From contig JAJEKB010020322.1 in NCBI GenBank assembly GCA_022393335.1, positions 210,155 through 274,154 on the forward strand: a stretch of DNA of 64,000 nucleotides, read 5' to 3'. The translations under genes were made by a program, and so were the position numbers. How positions within the stretch are numbered: position 1 is the first letter of the stretch; every line of letters starts with the position of its first letter. The DNA is from Macrotrachela quadricornifera. Taxonomy: Eukaryota; Rotifera; Eurotatoria; Philodinida; Philodinidae. Positions 12,601 to 23,356 of this stretch are shown here, piece by piece. The notes under the pieces were generated by a model, which was not told the DNA's origin, did not search any database, and saw nothing but the letters and a program-made list of their open reading frames with translations.

Positions 12601-14300
12601 TCGGGTACAGTAGCAGCGATGTTCTGGGTGTCCTTTCTTCATATAATCCTGGTTCTTTTCAAAATCAAATGAAATATTCAACTGGCTCTCGGAAACATAC
12701 TGACTATCCCAAACCACATTCTGTAGCTGTTGGTGATTTCAACAAAGACACTCGACTAGATATAGTTGTCGTCAATTCGGGTAGCGATAATGTGAGTGTC
12801 TTACTTGGACATGGTAATGGCTCTTTACAAGATCAAATGACATATTCAACTGGCTATAATCCACAATCTATAGTTGTTGGTGACTTCAACAACGACACTC
12901 AACTAGATATCGTTGTCGTCAATTCGCTTAGCAATGATGTGAGTGTCCTACTTGGATATGGTGATGGCTCTTTTCAAGATCAAATAAGATATTTAATTGT
13001 CGGTTATCCACAATCTGTAGCTGTTGGTGATTTCAATAATGACACTCGACTGGATATTGTCGTTGGCCATTATATGAAAAATGTGAGTGTCCTTCTTGGA
13101 TATGGTAATGGCTCTTTTCAACATCAAATGATATATTCGACTGGATATTATCCATGGTCTATAGCTGTTAGTGATTTCAACAACGACGCTCGACCGGATA
13201 TTGTTGTAGCCACTTCCGGTAGCAATAATGTGAGTGTGCTGCTAGGATATGGTAATGGTTCTTTTCAAGATGAAATTAGATATTCAACTGGCTCGAATCC
13301 GCACTCTGTAACTGTTGGTGATTTCAACAACGACACTCGACTGGATATTGTTGTAGCCAATTCCGGTAGCAATAATGTGAGTGTGCTGCTAGGATATGGT
13401 AATGGTTCTTTTCAGGATCAAATGACATATTCAACTGGCTCTTATCCACAGTCTGTAGCTGTTGGGGATTTCAACAACGATACTCGTCTGGATATCGTTG
13501 TCAGCAATTATATGAGCAATGTGAGTGTTCTACTTGGATATGGTAATGGCTCTTTTCATGATCAAATAAGATATTCAACTGGCTCTTATCCGCAGTCCGT
13601 AGCAGTTGGTGATTTCAACAACGACACTCGACTAGATATCGTGGTTGCCAATGACGATACCAATGATGTGAGTATCTTACTTGGATACCCTAACGAAGTT
13701 TTTGTTAGCCAGACGATGCTCACAAATGGCAATGGTTCTCGACCACGGTCGTTTGTTGTTAATGATTTTAATAATGATGGTTTTATGGATATTGGCATAG
13801 CCAATTCGGGGACCGACAATATTGGTATCTTTCTCGGATATGGTAATTTTTCTTTTGCAAGTCCAATGTTATATCTCACTGGCTCGAATTCGTCTCCATA
13901 TGGTATAGCTACTGGTGATTTCAACAATGACATTTATATCGATATCGTCGTCGCTAATTATGGCTCTAATAGTATTGGTATTTTTCTTGGAATCGGTAAT
14001 GGTTCATTTGCAAATCAAAGAACGTATGCAACTGGCTCTTCTCCATGCTCTGTAGCTGTCGGTGATTTTGACAACGACTTAATACTAGATATTATCATTA
14101 GTAATTATGATACCCACAATTTAGGTGTACTTCGTGGCTATGGTAATGGTACATTTGAAAGTATGGTATTAATTCAGTTAAAGTACGGAACTCATCCATT
14201 TTTAGTTCTCGTTGGTAACTTGAACGATGATGGAAAGTTGGATTTTATCGTGGCAAACAATGGCACTGATAATTTACAAGTTTTCGTGCAAACTTGTTAG
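6699..14300 (+). CDS. Membrane-anchored FG-GAP/VCBS repeat protein 1 (3 exons)
   Basis: Exons are 6699-6850, 6909-7030 and 10069-14300. The 58-nt first intron (GTATAT..TTATTAG) and the 3,038-nt second intron (GTATGT..CGTTTAG) keep the frame. Exons 1-2 give a ~50-residue hydrophilic N-tail starting MDEITVDNC, then a single membrane segment (AGALFTSLIMIGGILIVSL), so a type II topology is likely. Exon 3 encodes ~1,410 residues made of 28 units of ~49 aa. Each has a calcium-binding DxNxDxxxD loop (typically DFNNDTRLD) and a GYGNGSF strand, as in integrin-alpha FG-GAP repeats. Units 1-7, 15-17 and 25-28 are diverged; 8-14 and 18-24 are near-identical to one another. The known fold is a seven-bladed propeller; ligand and function are unknown. 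The ATG directly follows an AG, so an upstream 5'UTR exon is possible. Confidence 0.85.
7031..10068 (+). other. large intron of FG-GAP gene 1
   Basis: About 3 kb of AT-rich sequence between the membrane exon and the propeller exon. Apart from the foldback at 9290-9525 I see no coding exon, RNA gene or array in it. It is far longer than the 53-58 nt introns seen elsewhere in the window. Confidence 0.6.
9290..9525. repeat. foldback element in FG-GAP 1 intron
   Basis: The left arm (CTTTGCTTATAGATAGGTCT then ACTTGTACCTA) and right arm (TAGGCACAAGTAGGCC then TATCTATGAGCAAAG) are reverse complements with scattered mismatches, roughly 100 bp each around a ~30-bp AT-rich loop. No ORF. Confidence 0.6.
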
Positions 14301-15418
14301 TTTTCTTTCTTGATCATTATTTTGAAGGTGATGGTGTCATAGAGCTACCAAAGTATATTTGTTTGTGTTAACGGTGACCATTGACGCCTATCTTTCTTTG
14401 TTTCGTTTCTTTTCATTTCTCTTTCTTTTGTTTTATTCGTTTCGTCTATATCACTTGGTGATTTCTATTACTATATATGCACACATGTTTCTCATTTTGG
14501 GAGATTATTCGATTCTTCGCGAAATAAACATTTTCGTTAAGCTCGACAGAAACGAGCTAATATTAGCGCCGTGACCGGTTTTGTTCTAAGTATCCCAGAT
14601 CGAAGCGTATAAACCGGATCCGGCCTGAATTTACTGAAAATCACCGGATGAGAGAAGCAGTATTTCGGGCCGGAACTCGCTGGAATTTTTCGCTTATTTT
14701 TCTGCCATATCCGACCGGAAACGGTCGAGAAAGCTGTCGGAAAAAAATCTAACGACTTTTCGTCCGGATCCGTATTTTCAGAACTTGCCGTATATGTCTG
14801 GTTCCAAAGTCACATTTATTGTACTGTTCCGACTGCTTCCTATATTCGGAAATTATAATCATATATATATATATATAAACCATATCTGGCAGTTCCTAAC
14901 TAACAATAGGAATCTCAAGCTCTGTGTTGATACATATGATCTTTTGACTAATAAATCAATCTCATATTAAAAAGAGTGTTTCTTTTTTTACTATTTTCTT
15001 ACAATTCATTGCTATAAAAAATTTCACCAAAAATCAACGTTCAAAAATAACATTAGAAATTGAAATTATACTATTAATTGATCAAAATTTTGTGACTTAA
15101 CCGATTAGGATCACCTTTTAATTAGAAAGTTATAAAAATAATCCATTCTCCAACAGTATATGATTACAAAATTTAAATCCATTATTTCACTACACCAGCA
15201 TAACATTTTTCCAGCTATTCTTTTTTCATCTGCCGGAAAATGATCTACCGAAAGACTCATAAAAAAAACCTAAATTTCAGCACAACTAATGAAGTGAATT
15301 ATGAGACTATACAGAGGCTTTCGTGTATGCAAAAAAAATTCATGTCACTTCCACATCTCAGACGTTGATGACTAGTGAAAAGAAATCTGACTTTCTCTTA
15401 CAAAACAGCCGAAATCAA
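14301..15418. other. intergenic, one CCGG-rich patch and an AT microsatellite
   Basis: Downstream of FG-GAP 1. Positions 14565-14790 are locally GC-rich with recurring CCGGATCCG, ACCGG and GGCCGGAA words on both strands, in the style of the other word-rich elements but without a clear boundary. A short (AT)n tract lies at about 14860-14876. The rest is AT-rich with no gene recognised. Confidence 0.45.
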
Positions 15419-16785
15419 CCCATGTCGAGAAAATCGTCGCGATTTTGCCGATTTTCAAAACAATCGGCGTAAAATCGTGATTAATTGTATTTTGAAAAAA
15501 AATCGGTGATTAAATCAGAATTAATCGCGATTATGATAGAAGAAACGATTTTTCAAAATTAACGATAAATCGAAATGATTAATCGCAATTAATCGAAATC
15601 TTTTTTTTATCAGGTGAAAATTTTTTGTTACATTACCAAAAATTTGACATGTAAACTCATAGATAATATTTTAAAAATAGTAAATTGTGTTTTTGTACGT
15701 TTACTCGTAATAAAACAATTTATTGCTAAATTTGATGTCGGTAGTATAGCATTCATTTGGTTGGATAATCGTTATAAAGATCAACGTCTCGTTTGTTTGT
15801 TGTAACCATTAATTAATTATATATATTGTATGAACGTTCAATTCGACTGCCCTTTGATGATTATTTTAACATCATATTATGGTCATAAATATGATTTTAA
15901 TAAATTTAGATTTTTTCGGCTGAATTTGGAATGTAAAATTTTGAACGTATGAGTAAGAATTAGATTTTTTAGGATTTTTATAGTAAGTTCTAAATTTGTC
16001 TGAATTCATACGTCAACTAATCTATAGATATATTTTTCATTCTAATTTCAAAATTAAATTATGTATAATAATAAAGAATTTTTTATGTATTAGTGTCGTA
16101 TATTTGATGAACATAATCTCTATCTTGCTTTTCCGAAGTATTTTATTTATTATTCATTATTACCAACATCCTTTATCAATCGTCCGTAACTTTTACACTT
16201 TTTTTTAATATCTTTTCAGATGTTTACTCCTCAGACACCATATGTTACTCGTGCTCGTCGAAAACAAGAGCGACGTCGACAACAAAAAAAAAGCATTATT
16301 AGATATTTTAAATAATTTTGACTCATATCTTACATCTTCTGATGACGATTCAATAATTGATATTCAAAATGAACATTCAATTAATGATCAAGAAGACACA
16401 AGATGTACATTGGATGATTCTTCATGTACTCATCATCCAAATTTGAATGCTATACTACATTCAAATTAGATGATGATGATATTTATAGTTCTACTGTAGC
16501 AGATCTTAAAAATAGTTAATTATTTTCAAATAAAAGATAATCAAAAATTCTAAATGTGGCCAATCAGCTTCTAATAAAAATACTGATTAATCGCGATTAT
16601 AAGCGATTAAACGGGCGATATTGCTACGGTAATATTTCAAGTAATCAGTGATTAATCGTGATATATCCTAGTAATCGCTAAAAATATCATCAAAAATCGC
16701 CGATTAATCGCTGATTTAGTGGACGATTATCGTTTCGATATATCGCGATTAATCGTCGATTTTTTAACGATTTTTACGACATGGG
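15419..16785. mobile_element. inverted-repeat element with CCCATGTCG ends and AATCGCGATTAATCG words
   Basis: It starts CCCATGTCG (15419) and ends CGACATGGG (16785). Both ends are followed inward by ~170 bp packed with AATCG, CGATTAATCG and AATCGCGATT words (15430-15600 and 16577-16770). The interior holds decayed coding sequence that may be a hAT transposase (separate entry). No TSD was resolved. Confidence 0.6.
15614..16469 (+). pseudogene. possible hAT transposase remnant
   Basis: The frame at 15614-15805 ends with AFIWLDNRYKDQRLV, resembling the LDPRFKxxxF block upstream of the hAT dimerisation domain. Farther on, the frame starting MFTPQTPYVTRARRKQERRR (16220) shifts after a poly-A run into LLDILNNFDSYLTSSDDDS (16295). 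The fragments are in plausible order but separated by stops. This is a weak motif-level call only. Confidence 0.3.
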
Positions 16786-17214
16786 AAAAGTGCGATAATA
16801 CATTCTCTTGTACAACTGATATTAACGAAAAATATTTCTCCGAAAGATCCTTTGTATTATACAAATGTTTCATTGAGGTTTTAGTTCAACTACTTATTCA
16901 GCAATTTGTTTTGAACATGTCAGTCTATATAAGAGAGCCCGTTGGAAGTATTTCACATACACATTGTAATATTTTTTTTGTATGAAAAATAATTCAGGTA
17001 GGATTTTTTTTAGCCGTTTTAATAAGATGAAAAGTCATTTTGAGTCTCTTTTGAACTTACTCGAAACGCGAAGTGTAGGGAAAGATTATTCCCTCGACTG
17101 TAGGAAGAGTCATATGAAAAAAATAGTTTGTCTGTCTGTCTGTGGCGGGTGGAGTTTGTGTCAGGGTCAAAAAATATTGAGGTCAAAAAAATTTCTGTAG
17201 AAAGCCTGAAGCTT
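16786..17214. other. spacer with a GTCTGTCTGTCTG tract
   Basis: No gene recognised. A GTCTGTCTGTCTG run at about 17129 resembles the start of the Helitron copies at 47.5-47.9 kb, but the TC terminus expected for a Helitron is not evident. Confidence 0.35.
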
Positions 17215-17415
17215 TACACTAAACAACTACCCTTGAGTGCTCAACTGCTATACTATAGGGGTATCCTTGGGTCATCAACTGCTATACTATAAGGGTACCC
17301 TTAGGTCATCAAGTGCTATACTATAGGGGGTACCATTAGGTGTTTAAGCGCTGTACTGGGAGATACACTTAGATGGTCAAGTGGTATAGTATTGGGTACC
17401 CATGGAACCACGAAT
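17215..17415 (+). repeat. ~34-bp minisatellite, about 5-6 units
   Basis: Tandem units of the form CTGCTATACTATAGGGGTA followed by (C/T)CCTTGGGTCATCAA, becoming more diverged towards 17415. The same unit occurs in the opposite orientation at 21680-21885 and 22020-22320, on the other side of the env/gag relic, and a related array is at 48599-48692. Confidence 0.7.
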
Positions 17416-18086
17416 ATTATATTATAGACGTAGTAATGGGATATCAACTTTCTTCTTCTTACCAGTGGCAAGATTTATAGAGAAAAGTAGAACTGTGTGA
17501 TTGTGTGTGTCAATGTTAAAAGTGAAAGTCTGTGTACATGGTTACATGAAGTCTGGTGGGAGTGTTATCGGAAACGAATAATTTGTGGCGTTAGTCTAGG
17601 ATTGAGAAAAACAAAAATACATCTCTGTCGAGTGAGTTTGATATACACCTGTAAACTGCAATGATTGATATCAAGCGAACTGTTGAAAAAATGAGAACTG
17701 AAGAGATTATCTTGCATGAAATCTTGAGAATGTTTTATTTTGAGAAACATATAGCTAAGAAAGGATGAACAAAGAAAACGGAAAGAAATGATGAAGAATA
17801 GAGTAAAACAATAACAACGAAGGCGACGGTAAAACGGATTAGTGATGACTGACATGAAAGAAATATTAGAATGATAAGCGAGAGAAAAAGAGCAAAGAAC
17901 TAAGTTTATAACCAAACGATGATGGTTTTTGATGCCGACAGGATTGAATACTGTCACGTTGTAGATGCTAAGTCTTGTTGTTCTAGTGTTTTCCATGATG
18001 GGATAGTAATTTTGAGTTTTGTCTTTGTTGAAATTTAAAACGAATGTACTATATTAGAGGAATGATCAGTAGAACTAATATTGCTA
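17416..18086 (-). other. region downstream of env; possible retroelement 3' part
   Basis: A 143-codon minus-strand ORF (17565-17996) is open but resembles no family I recognise; it is rich in Phe, Ser and Leu. Just downstream of the env stop, at 18050-18100, a different frame encodes a ~17-residue hydrophobic run that looks like the missing membrane anchor of env. I could not identify an LTR here. Confidence 0.35.
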
Positions 18087-19793
18087 TCAATATGATGTTG
18101 AAAGTGAGTGTTGAATGTGTTTTGAATTGCCCCAAAAGAGGATCTCAGGAGATTCAGTCGTTTTAATAATAAGATCAATAATTGTTTGTATATAAGACGG
18201 AATGTACGATAATTTTTTCCAATTAGTGTTGTTGTGAATGAAAGAGTGCAGATCAATGATTTCTTCGTCAACAGGATTAATGGTGGCGTTTTGGTATAAA
18301 ACAAGTTTTGATTTTGATTCGATTTGAAGTCCTGGTAAGTAAAATAAATCACACGATAAGGCCATAGAAGCCTTGGCAGAAATTATTACAGTTGAAGGTA
18401 GGAAAATGGCATGATTATCCATTACTTTGAATTGATCTGAATCTGGACTGTTGGCTGAATGGCATTTTGTACTCGAATTCGTGGAGATTGCCCAATAATC
18501 TCCAATTCTACGCACAAATACTAAATCTGGATAAGGTTCAATGCGGCAAGCTGTTAATGGTGTATAAGATAAAACTTGATAAATGCACGTGTCTTGAAGA
18601 TCTTTTTGGATAGCTGGCGTTACACGGCATGACGTCATCACTTCAAAGCAACAAGGTTCTGCTTCTTCTCGGGACCATCGAACAAACTGACGAGAATCGG
18701 AATGAATTCCTATATAGGCAGGCATTTCAGCAAGTCTAACACGTTTATGTGCATGGTTAAATGGGATTGGTATTGGTTCATAAATAAAAAATGGTTTTTC
18801 ATTATAATTCGAAGCAGCGAAGTACGAGGTAAACACTAATTGTCCGATGATTGCGCCATAAGTTGAAAACCTTAATTGAATTGTTGGAGTAAACGAAATT
18901 TCGTGACGAACGAGTAACCGGGTTACTAAATCTACCATAAAGATTGAGCTATTGTTGTCTTCGAATGAGATGTTGGTTGCTTGTATGATATATTCGGTAG
19001 TTTTCGGAATATCATCGTGATGAATAAAATATAAATTAAGGTTACCTTTTAGAATACCTTCAATTGAGGTACGTAAGAAATGGTCCTCGACGTTATGCAT
19101 AAATGTGTTGAGTTTATTATTAAGAAAAGTCGAAAACTCACCGATTCTTCTTATGGCCACAGCATGACCGCGTATGGCGTCGGAATATTGATTAACAAGA
19201 TGCATTGTCCGATTAATCGCTTGGTGTGTACTGTTAAGTTCTACAGCTAGTTTAAATTGTCCATCTTTAAGTTGTACAATTTGAGCATCCTGTGAGTATT
19301 TCGTTTTCTGAAGTGTTTTAACGGTTTCGATTACTGTCTTCACTTCTTGCTTTAAGTTTGCTGGTTGAACTATATTGATGGTCGATAAGGATAGAGCTGC
19401 ACTACTCATACCAATAGTAACAATATCAGTCAGAAATCTTTTGTTTCTATTCGCCACCTTAGGCTTTTTCGTCGTCATGAAATCGCGATTAATAAAATTT
19501 ATGGCATCAACTGTTAAATTACAGCGTGAGATTTTTTTAAAAGCAGAAATCGGAATCAAGTAACACATATCAGCTACCATGGGGATCACTGTCGATAATG
19601 TGACAATTTTGTTAGCGGATCTATAATCTGATTTATATTGTAGAATCAATCCGGAAGATGGATAAACAATATCCTGTTTTGCTAAGATCCAGTCATCTAA
19701 TTTCGACGCTTTTATGAGAGTGAGTGCTAAAAATAAAACAATTATCAAATTGATACTTGCCATTAAATTAATTCTTTTATCGTATAAGGCCAT
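18087..19793 (-). pseudogene. env: retroelement envelope-like fusion glycoprotein, anchor out of frame
   Basis: A 568-codon open frame. It has an N-terminal signal peptide (hydrophobic run IIVLFLALTLI, residues ~16-26) and a furin-like site RNKR at about residue 118. A small-residue/hydrophobic stretch of fusion-peptide character follows at once, then a Gln/Glu/Leu/Ile-rich heptad-like region (~150-230) and a Cys-bearing ectodomain (CCFEVMTSC, ~385). This order is that of class I viral fusion proteins, as in env genes of insect errantiviruses and of some bdelloid LTR retrotransposons. The frame stops before any membrane segment. A ~17-residue hydrophobic run lies just past the end in another frame, so a late frameshift has probably removed the anchor. 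No pol gene accompanies it. Whether it is still expressed cannot be told. Confidence 0.7.
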
Positions 19794-20272
19794 AATTTTT
19801 CCTTTGTTTGGTAATGTTCTTCTTCCAAAAGATTGTTCTTATAAGTTTTAGAATATATGCCGTTCAATTGTTGAACACTATTTCATAATTCGTAAGAACC
19901 ATCATATATATACCCGCACGTACGTTCATTCTTTTTTTAAGTTCAAACTTATATCATTCAATCCTTAACCATTGTTTCATCATTCGTAATATCTTTCGTA
20001 TATACGCATATATACGAACATTCTTTTTTTCCTGGATTGCTTTTAAGTTGTAGCATTTATTCTTTAAATGTGAGTCTTCATTTTATTTATATGTATTAGG
20101 CAAAGATGTGATGGAGAAGATCATGATAGTAGAAACTAGAAGAAGAAAAAAATAAAATAAACTAAAATAACTACAAAAATCAATAAGTTTAAAAGTGAAG
20201 ACACCCACAAAAGGAGAATGTCATACAAACATTTGTTTTGTAAACTTTGATCTTTCTCTTATAATTTTTAAG
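19794..20272 (-). other. short gap between protease and env, pol missing
   Basis: In an intact retrovirus-like element reverse transcriptase, RNase H and integrase (about 2.5-3 kb) would lie here. Only ~480 bp of AT-rich, stop-dense sequence is present, so pol is deleted. Confidence 0.6.
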
Positions 20273-20275
20273 TTA

Positions 20276-21105
20276 TTGATCTTGAGAACTTTTGAAGTAC
20301 GCCGTTTGCTGTCGTCTATCTATTTGTGAATTATGTAGGTGTATAAGCTTATTTCCAATAATACATAAACGAGATAACAGAGGAGCAACATAAACTGTGT
20401 GACAACGGGTCGAGTTTGAAATAGTAACAGGTAATGAGAGAGCATATAGGATTTTTAGCCGAGATCCATCCGCTAATTGAACACATAGAGAAGGTGAAGA
20501 CAATTGAGCTTGTTGGTGAAGATAAGAAGGTAGTTTTGAAAATAGTCTTTTGTTAATGAGTGTTAATGATAATCCTGAATCGATGAGTAAAGGAATTGTT
20601 ATTCCAGCTATTTTTCCTGGAACGATAAGAGGATTGTGTTTGATAAGATTAACTGGATAAATTTGGGGTATCGTTTTGACGGGTTGTCTTATAAATGAGC
20701 ATCGGCGTCCCGTCTTCCCAACGCTCTGTGCCCGTTTTTTGAATGATAATTTTAATGTTGCTGCCGAAATACGATCTGCATTATTATTCGGACAGTTCTT
20801 GGAAAAATGTCCAAGAATTCCGCAACTGTGACATTTGATGAAAATTGATTTCTTCGATAAATTATTATCCGTAGTAAATTGAACATTGATATTTGCGTCT
20901 TGAGACGATTTATTATTGTTCCATTGCTGTTTTGTGCCATATTTGTTTCGTTGGTGGGAGGCATTTTCTTCATCTGACGAATATTCTAAATTTGCAGTTT
21001 GAATTGATTTAAAGTGATTTGTGTAATCATCATTGTATTGTTTATGAGTATCTAAAATATTGTTTTTACATGAAATTTGTTTAAAGCATTCTGCTAAACA
21101 TTGTA
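20276..21105 (-). pseudogene. gag C-terminus (CCHC zinc knuckle) and retroviral-type aspartic protease
   Basis: One minus-strand frame runs from about 21105 to the stop at 20273-20275, without an obvious ATG for most of it. It contains a zinc knuckle of the CX2CX4HX4C type (CHSCGILGHFSKNC, ~20790-20835), as in gag nucleocapsid. About 110 residues later comes the protease block IPLLIDSGLSLTLIN, whose D-S-G is the catalytic triad of retropepsins. The upstream side is lost; a palindromic element starts 60 bp away at 21166. With the env frame downstream this is the remains of one retrovirus-like element on the minus strand. Confidence 0.7.
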
Positions 21106-21165
21106 CTTAGTTACGACGATATAATATCATCTAGGGAAGCACCAGAAATTACACCAGTCATAGTA

Positions 21166-21627
21166 AGTACCTATCGTAAATCTCTGATCGTTGCGTCTGC
21201 TTTTATATTAGCCGAAAAACGGGCCAACCAGATGGCAGCAAATTGAAACTCCGTTATTTCGTGGATAATTGTGGAAGATTCTATGAGGACTTTTGTAGAG
21301 CACCCTTGATAACCTCAAATTGGCCCGAACAACCCTATGTTGCGTCTTTCTCTTCATGGGGAAAAACCGCCTAGAAATCGGATTGGCTGTTACAAAAGAG
21401 TTTCAGCCAATCAGATTTTGAGGCGGTTTTTCCCCATGAAGATAAAGACAGAACATAGGGTTATTCGGGCCAATTTGAGGTTATCAGGGGTGCTCTACAA
21501 AAGTCCTCATAGAATCTTCTATGGTTACCCATGAAATAAGCGAGTTACAATTTCCTGCAAGCTGATTGGACCATTTTTTGACTAATAGAAAAGTTGACGC
21601 AGCGACCAGCACTTTACCATAGGTACT
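21166..21627. mobile_element. 462-bp palindromic MITE with TA flanks
   Basis: It begins AGTACCTATCGTAAA and ends TTTACCATAGGTACT, flanked by TA on both sides. The arms match over almost their full length (e.g. GTCCTCATAGAATCTTCTAT against ATTCTATGAGGAC and CTTCATGGGGAAAAACCGCC against GGCGGTTTTTCCCCATGAAG). They meet near 21395. It is probably a Tc1/mariner-type non-autonomous element and lies at the truncated end of the gag relic. Confidence 0.75.
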
Positions 21628-21679
21628 TAGTTACTAGTAAAGTAAATGTATGATGCCATGGCTAAGCTGAGGACCTAAC

Positions 21680-21885
21680 AATACTCTCATACTATAGTAG
21701 GTGAGGATCGAAGAATACCCCTATAATATAGTAGATGAGGACCCAAGGGTGCCCCTATAGCATAGTACTTGAGGACCCAAGAATATCTCTTTAGTGTAGC
21801 AATTGAGGACCCATGAGCATTCGCATAGTACAGCAGATGAGGATCTAAGAGTACTCTTATAGTATAGCACTTCAATTCCCGGGAA
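21680..21885 (-). repeat. ~34-bp minisatellite, inverted copy
   Basis: About six units of the pattern ATAGTATAGCA(C/G)TTGAGGACC followed by (C/T)AAG(G/A)(G/A)TA(C/T)(C/T)CC. It is the reverse complement of the 17215-17415 array. Confidence 0.7.
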
Positions 21886-22019
21886 TCCTGGTACCAAGAA
21901 CGAACAAGTCCGGGAATGACCGAGCCCGAGAAGCTCGGGCTCGGGGCATGCCTAATCAGCAGCTCTCTGTACCAATACCGATACCAATTACTATTGACTG
22001 GTATTGCTATTATTACATT

Positions 22020-22320
22020 AATAATTCTATATAATAGAAGGTGAGGACCTAAGGGTACCCCATACTATAGAACTTGAGGATGTAAGAACATTCTCTCAAT
22101 ATAGCACTTGAGAATCTAAGAGTTTCTCTGTAATATAGGGCTTAATGATCTAAGGATACCTTCATATTATAGCTCTCCCGAACCTATGAATGCTCCCATA
22201 TAACAGCGCTTGAGGACCCATGGATATCTTCGTATAGTAAGGCTTTTGGATCTAAGGATACCTTCATATAATAGTCGTTCAGAACCTATGGGAATCCTAT
22301 TATAGTATCCCTTATAGCCG
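22020..22320 (-). repeat. ~34-bp minisatellite, second inverted block
   Basis: A continuation of the same family after a ~130-bp unrelated interruption at 21886-22019 (which carries GAGCCCGAGAAGCTCGGGCT, a GC-rich palindrome). Units such as GAGGACCTAAGGGTACCCCA become more diverged towards 22320. Confidence 0.65.
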
Positions 22321-22385
22321 TTCCTGAATAGTCTGATTTCACTTTTCATCTGGTACAAAACAACACACAGACACTGAAAAATATA

Positions 22386-23354
22386 CAGGATGGCCCAAAA
22401 GTCACGCACCAAAGGAAAAAAATTAAATGTCTCCATTAAAGCTTGAGCAAATGAGCTGATTTTTTCATTGATGGTAGGGGCATATACAAGTTTCTTATTC
22501 ATATAGATACAGCCAAGTACACCCTCTGTTAATTAACCCTATTGATTTCGAGAAAAAAAAACTTTATTTTTCATATATCAAAAAAACAAGTATAATATAA
22601 AGAAAGAGCAGTCGATTCTAAAGAAAACGTGATCATCAGAAGAAACTTATAAACAACGCATATTGTATTTGTATGTACTCTTTTTGTATTTTTCTCTTTC
22701 TGTTCTTCTATAACCAACGTGATAGTTCACACGACATAAATCGTTTTACTAATATTTTTCATTACATCGTTTTAGCAAAAGTGTACTACTTCATTATGGT
22801 CAAACTATACGTGATTATTTAGACGATATATTTTTAGAATGGATCGGTCGTCAAGGAACTGTATAATGGCTACTGCGGTCTCCTGATCTTACTCCATGTG
22901 ATTTTTCACTATGGGGAGTAATAAAAGATCATCTCTACGCTCAAAAACCTCCTAATGTGAATCATCTAAAATTATTAATTGAACATGAATTTACATCGCT
23001 CAATGATAATATCGAATTATGCCAAGCAATATGTCATTCTGTAGCTAAGCGTTGCCAGATGTGTATTAGAGCAGAAGGCAAACAGTTCGAACATTTGCTT
23101 TAAAATATTAGTCATTTTCTGTAAACATTTCCTTTCTTAATATTATATATTTGTTTTTTTGATATATGAAAAATAAGATTTTTTTTTCTCGAAGTCAATA
23201 GAGTTAATTAACAGAGGGTGTACTTAGCTGTATCTATATGAATAAAAAGCTTGTATACACCCCTACCATCAATGAAAAAATAAGCTCACTTGCTCAAGCC
23301 TTAATGAAGATATTTAATTTTTTTCCTTTGGTACGTTACGTTTGGGCCACCTTG
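22386..23354 (+). mobile_element. Tc1/mariner-like element with ~200-bp TIRs
   Basis: The left end CAGGATGGCCCAAAAGTCAC and right end (reverse) CAAGGTGGCCCAAACGTAAC lie inside TA duplications (22384-22385, 23355-23356). Homology between the ends extends about 200 bp inward (GAGGGTGTACTTRGCTGTAT and GATATATGAAAAATAA are shared). The middle contains the last third of a DDE transposase. The element is deleted internally and non-autonomous. Confidence 0.85.
22800..23103 (+). pseudogene. Tc1/mariner-type transposase, C-terminal fragment
   Basis: The frame reads HYGQTIRDYLDDIFLEWIGR, QGTV, a TAA stop, then W..RSPDLTPCDFSLWGVIKD and a C-terminal tail ending EGKQFEHLL and a TAA stop at 23101-23103. 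The RSPDLTPCDFxLWG block is the signature around the last acidic/aspartate catalytic residue. The first two thirds of the gene are missing. Confidence 0.85.
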
Positions 23355-23356
23355 TA

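Noticed and set aside
10574..13933. Long antisense ORFs within the FG-GAP exons
   Set aside because: They mirror the 49-aa repeat on the other strand (recurring LLKSP-type words) and carry no independent signal.
17565..17996. 143-codon minus ORF as an accessory gene of the retroelement
   Set aside because: Low-complexity composition and no similarity to a known protein; left as part of the downstream region.
17215..22320. CRISPR array at the ~34-bp repeats
   Set aside because: Units are contiguous and degenerate, with no constant repeat plus unique spacer pattern, and the window is eukaryotic.
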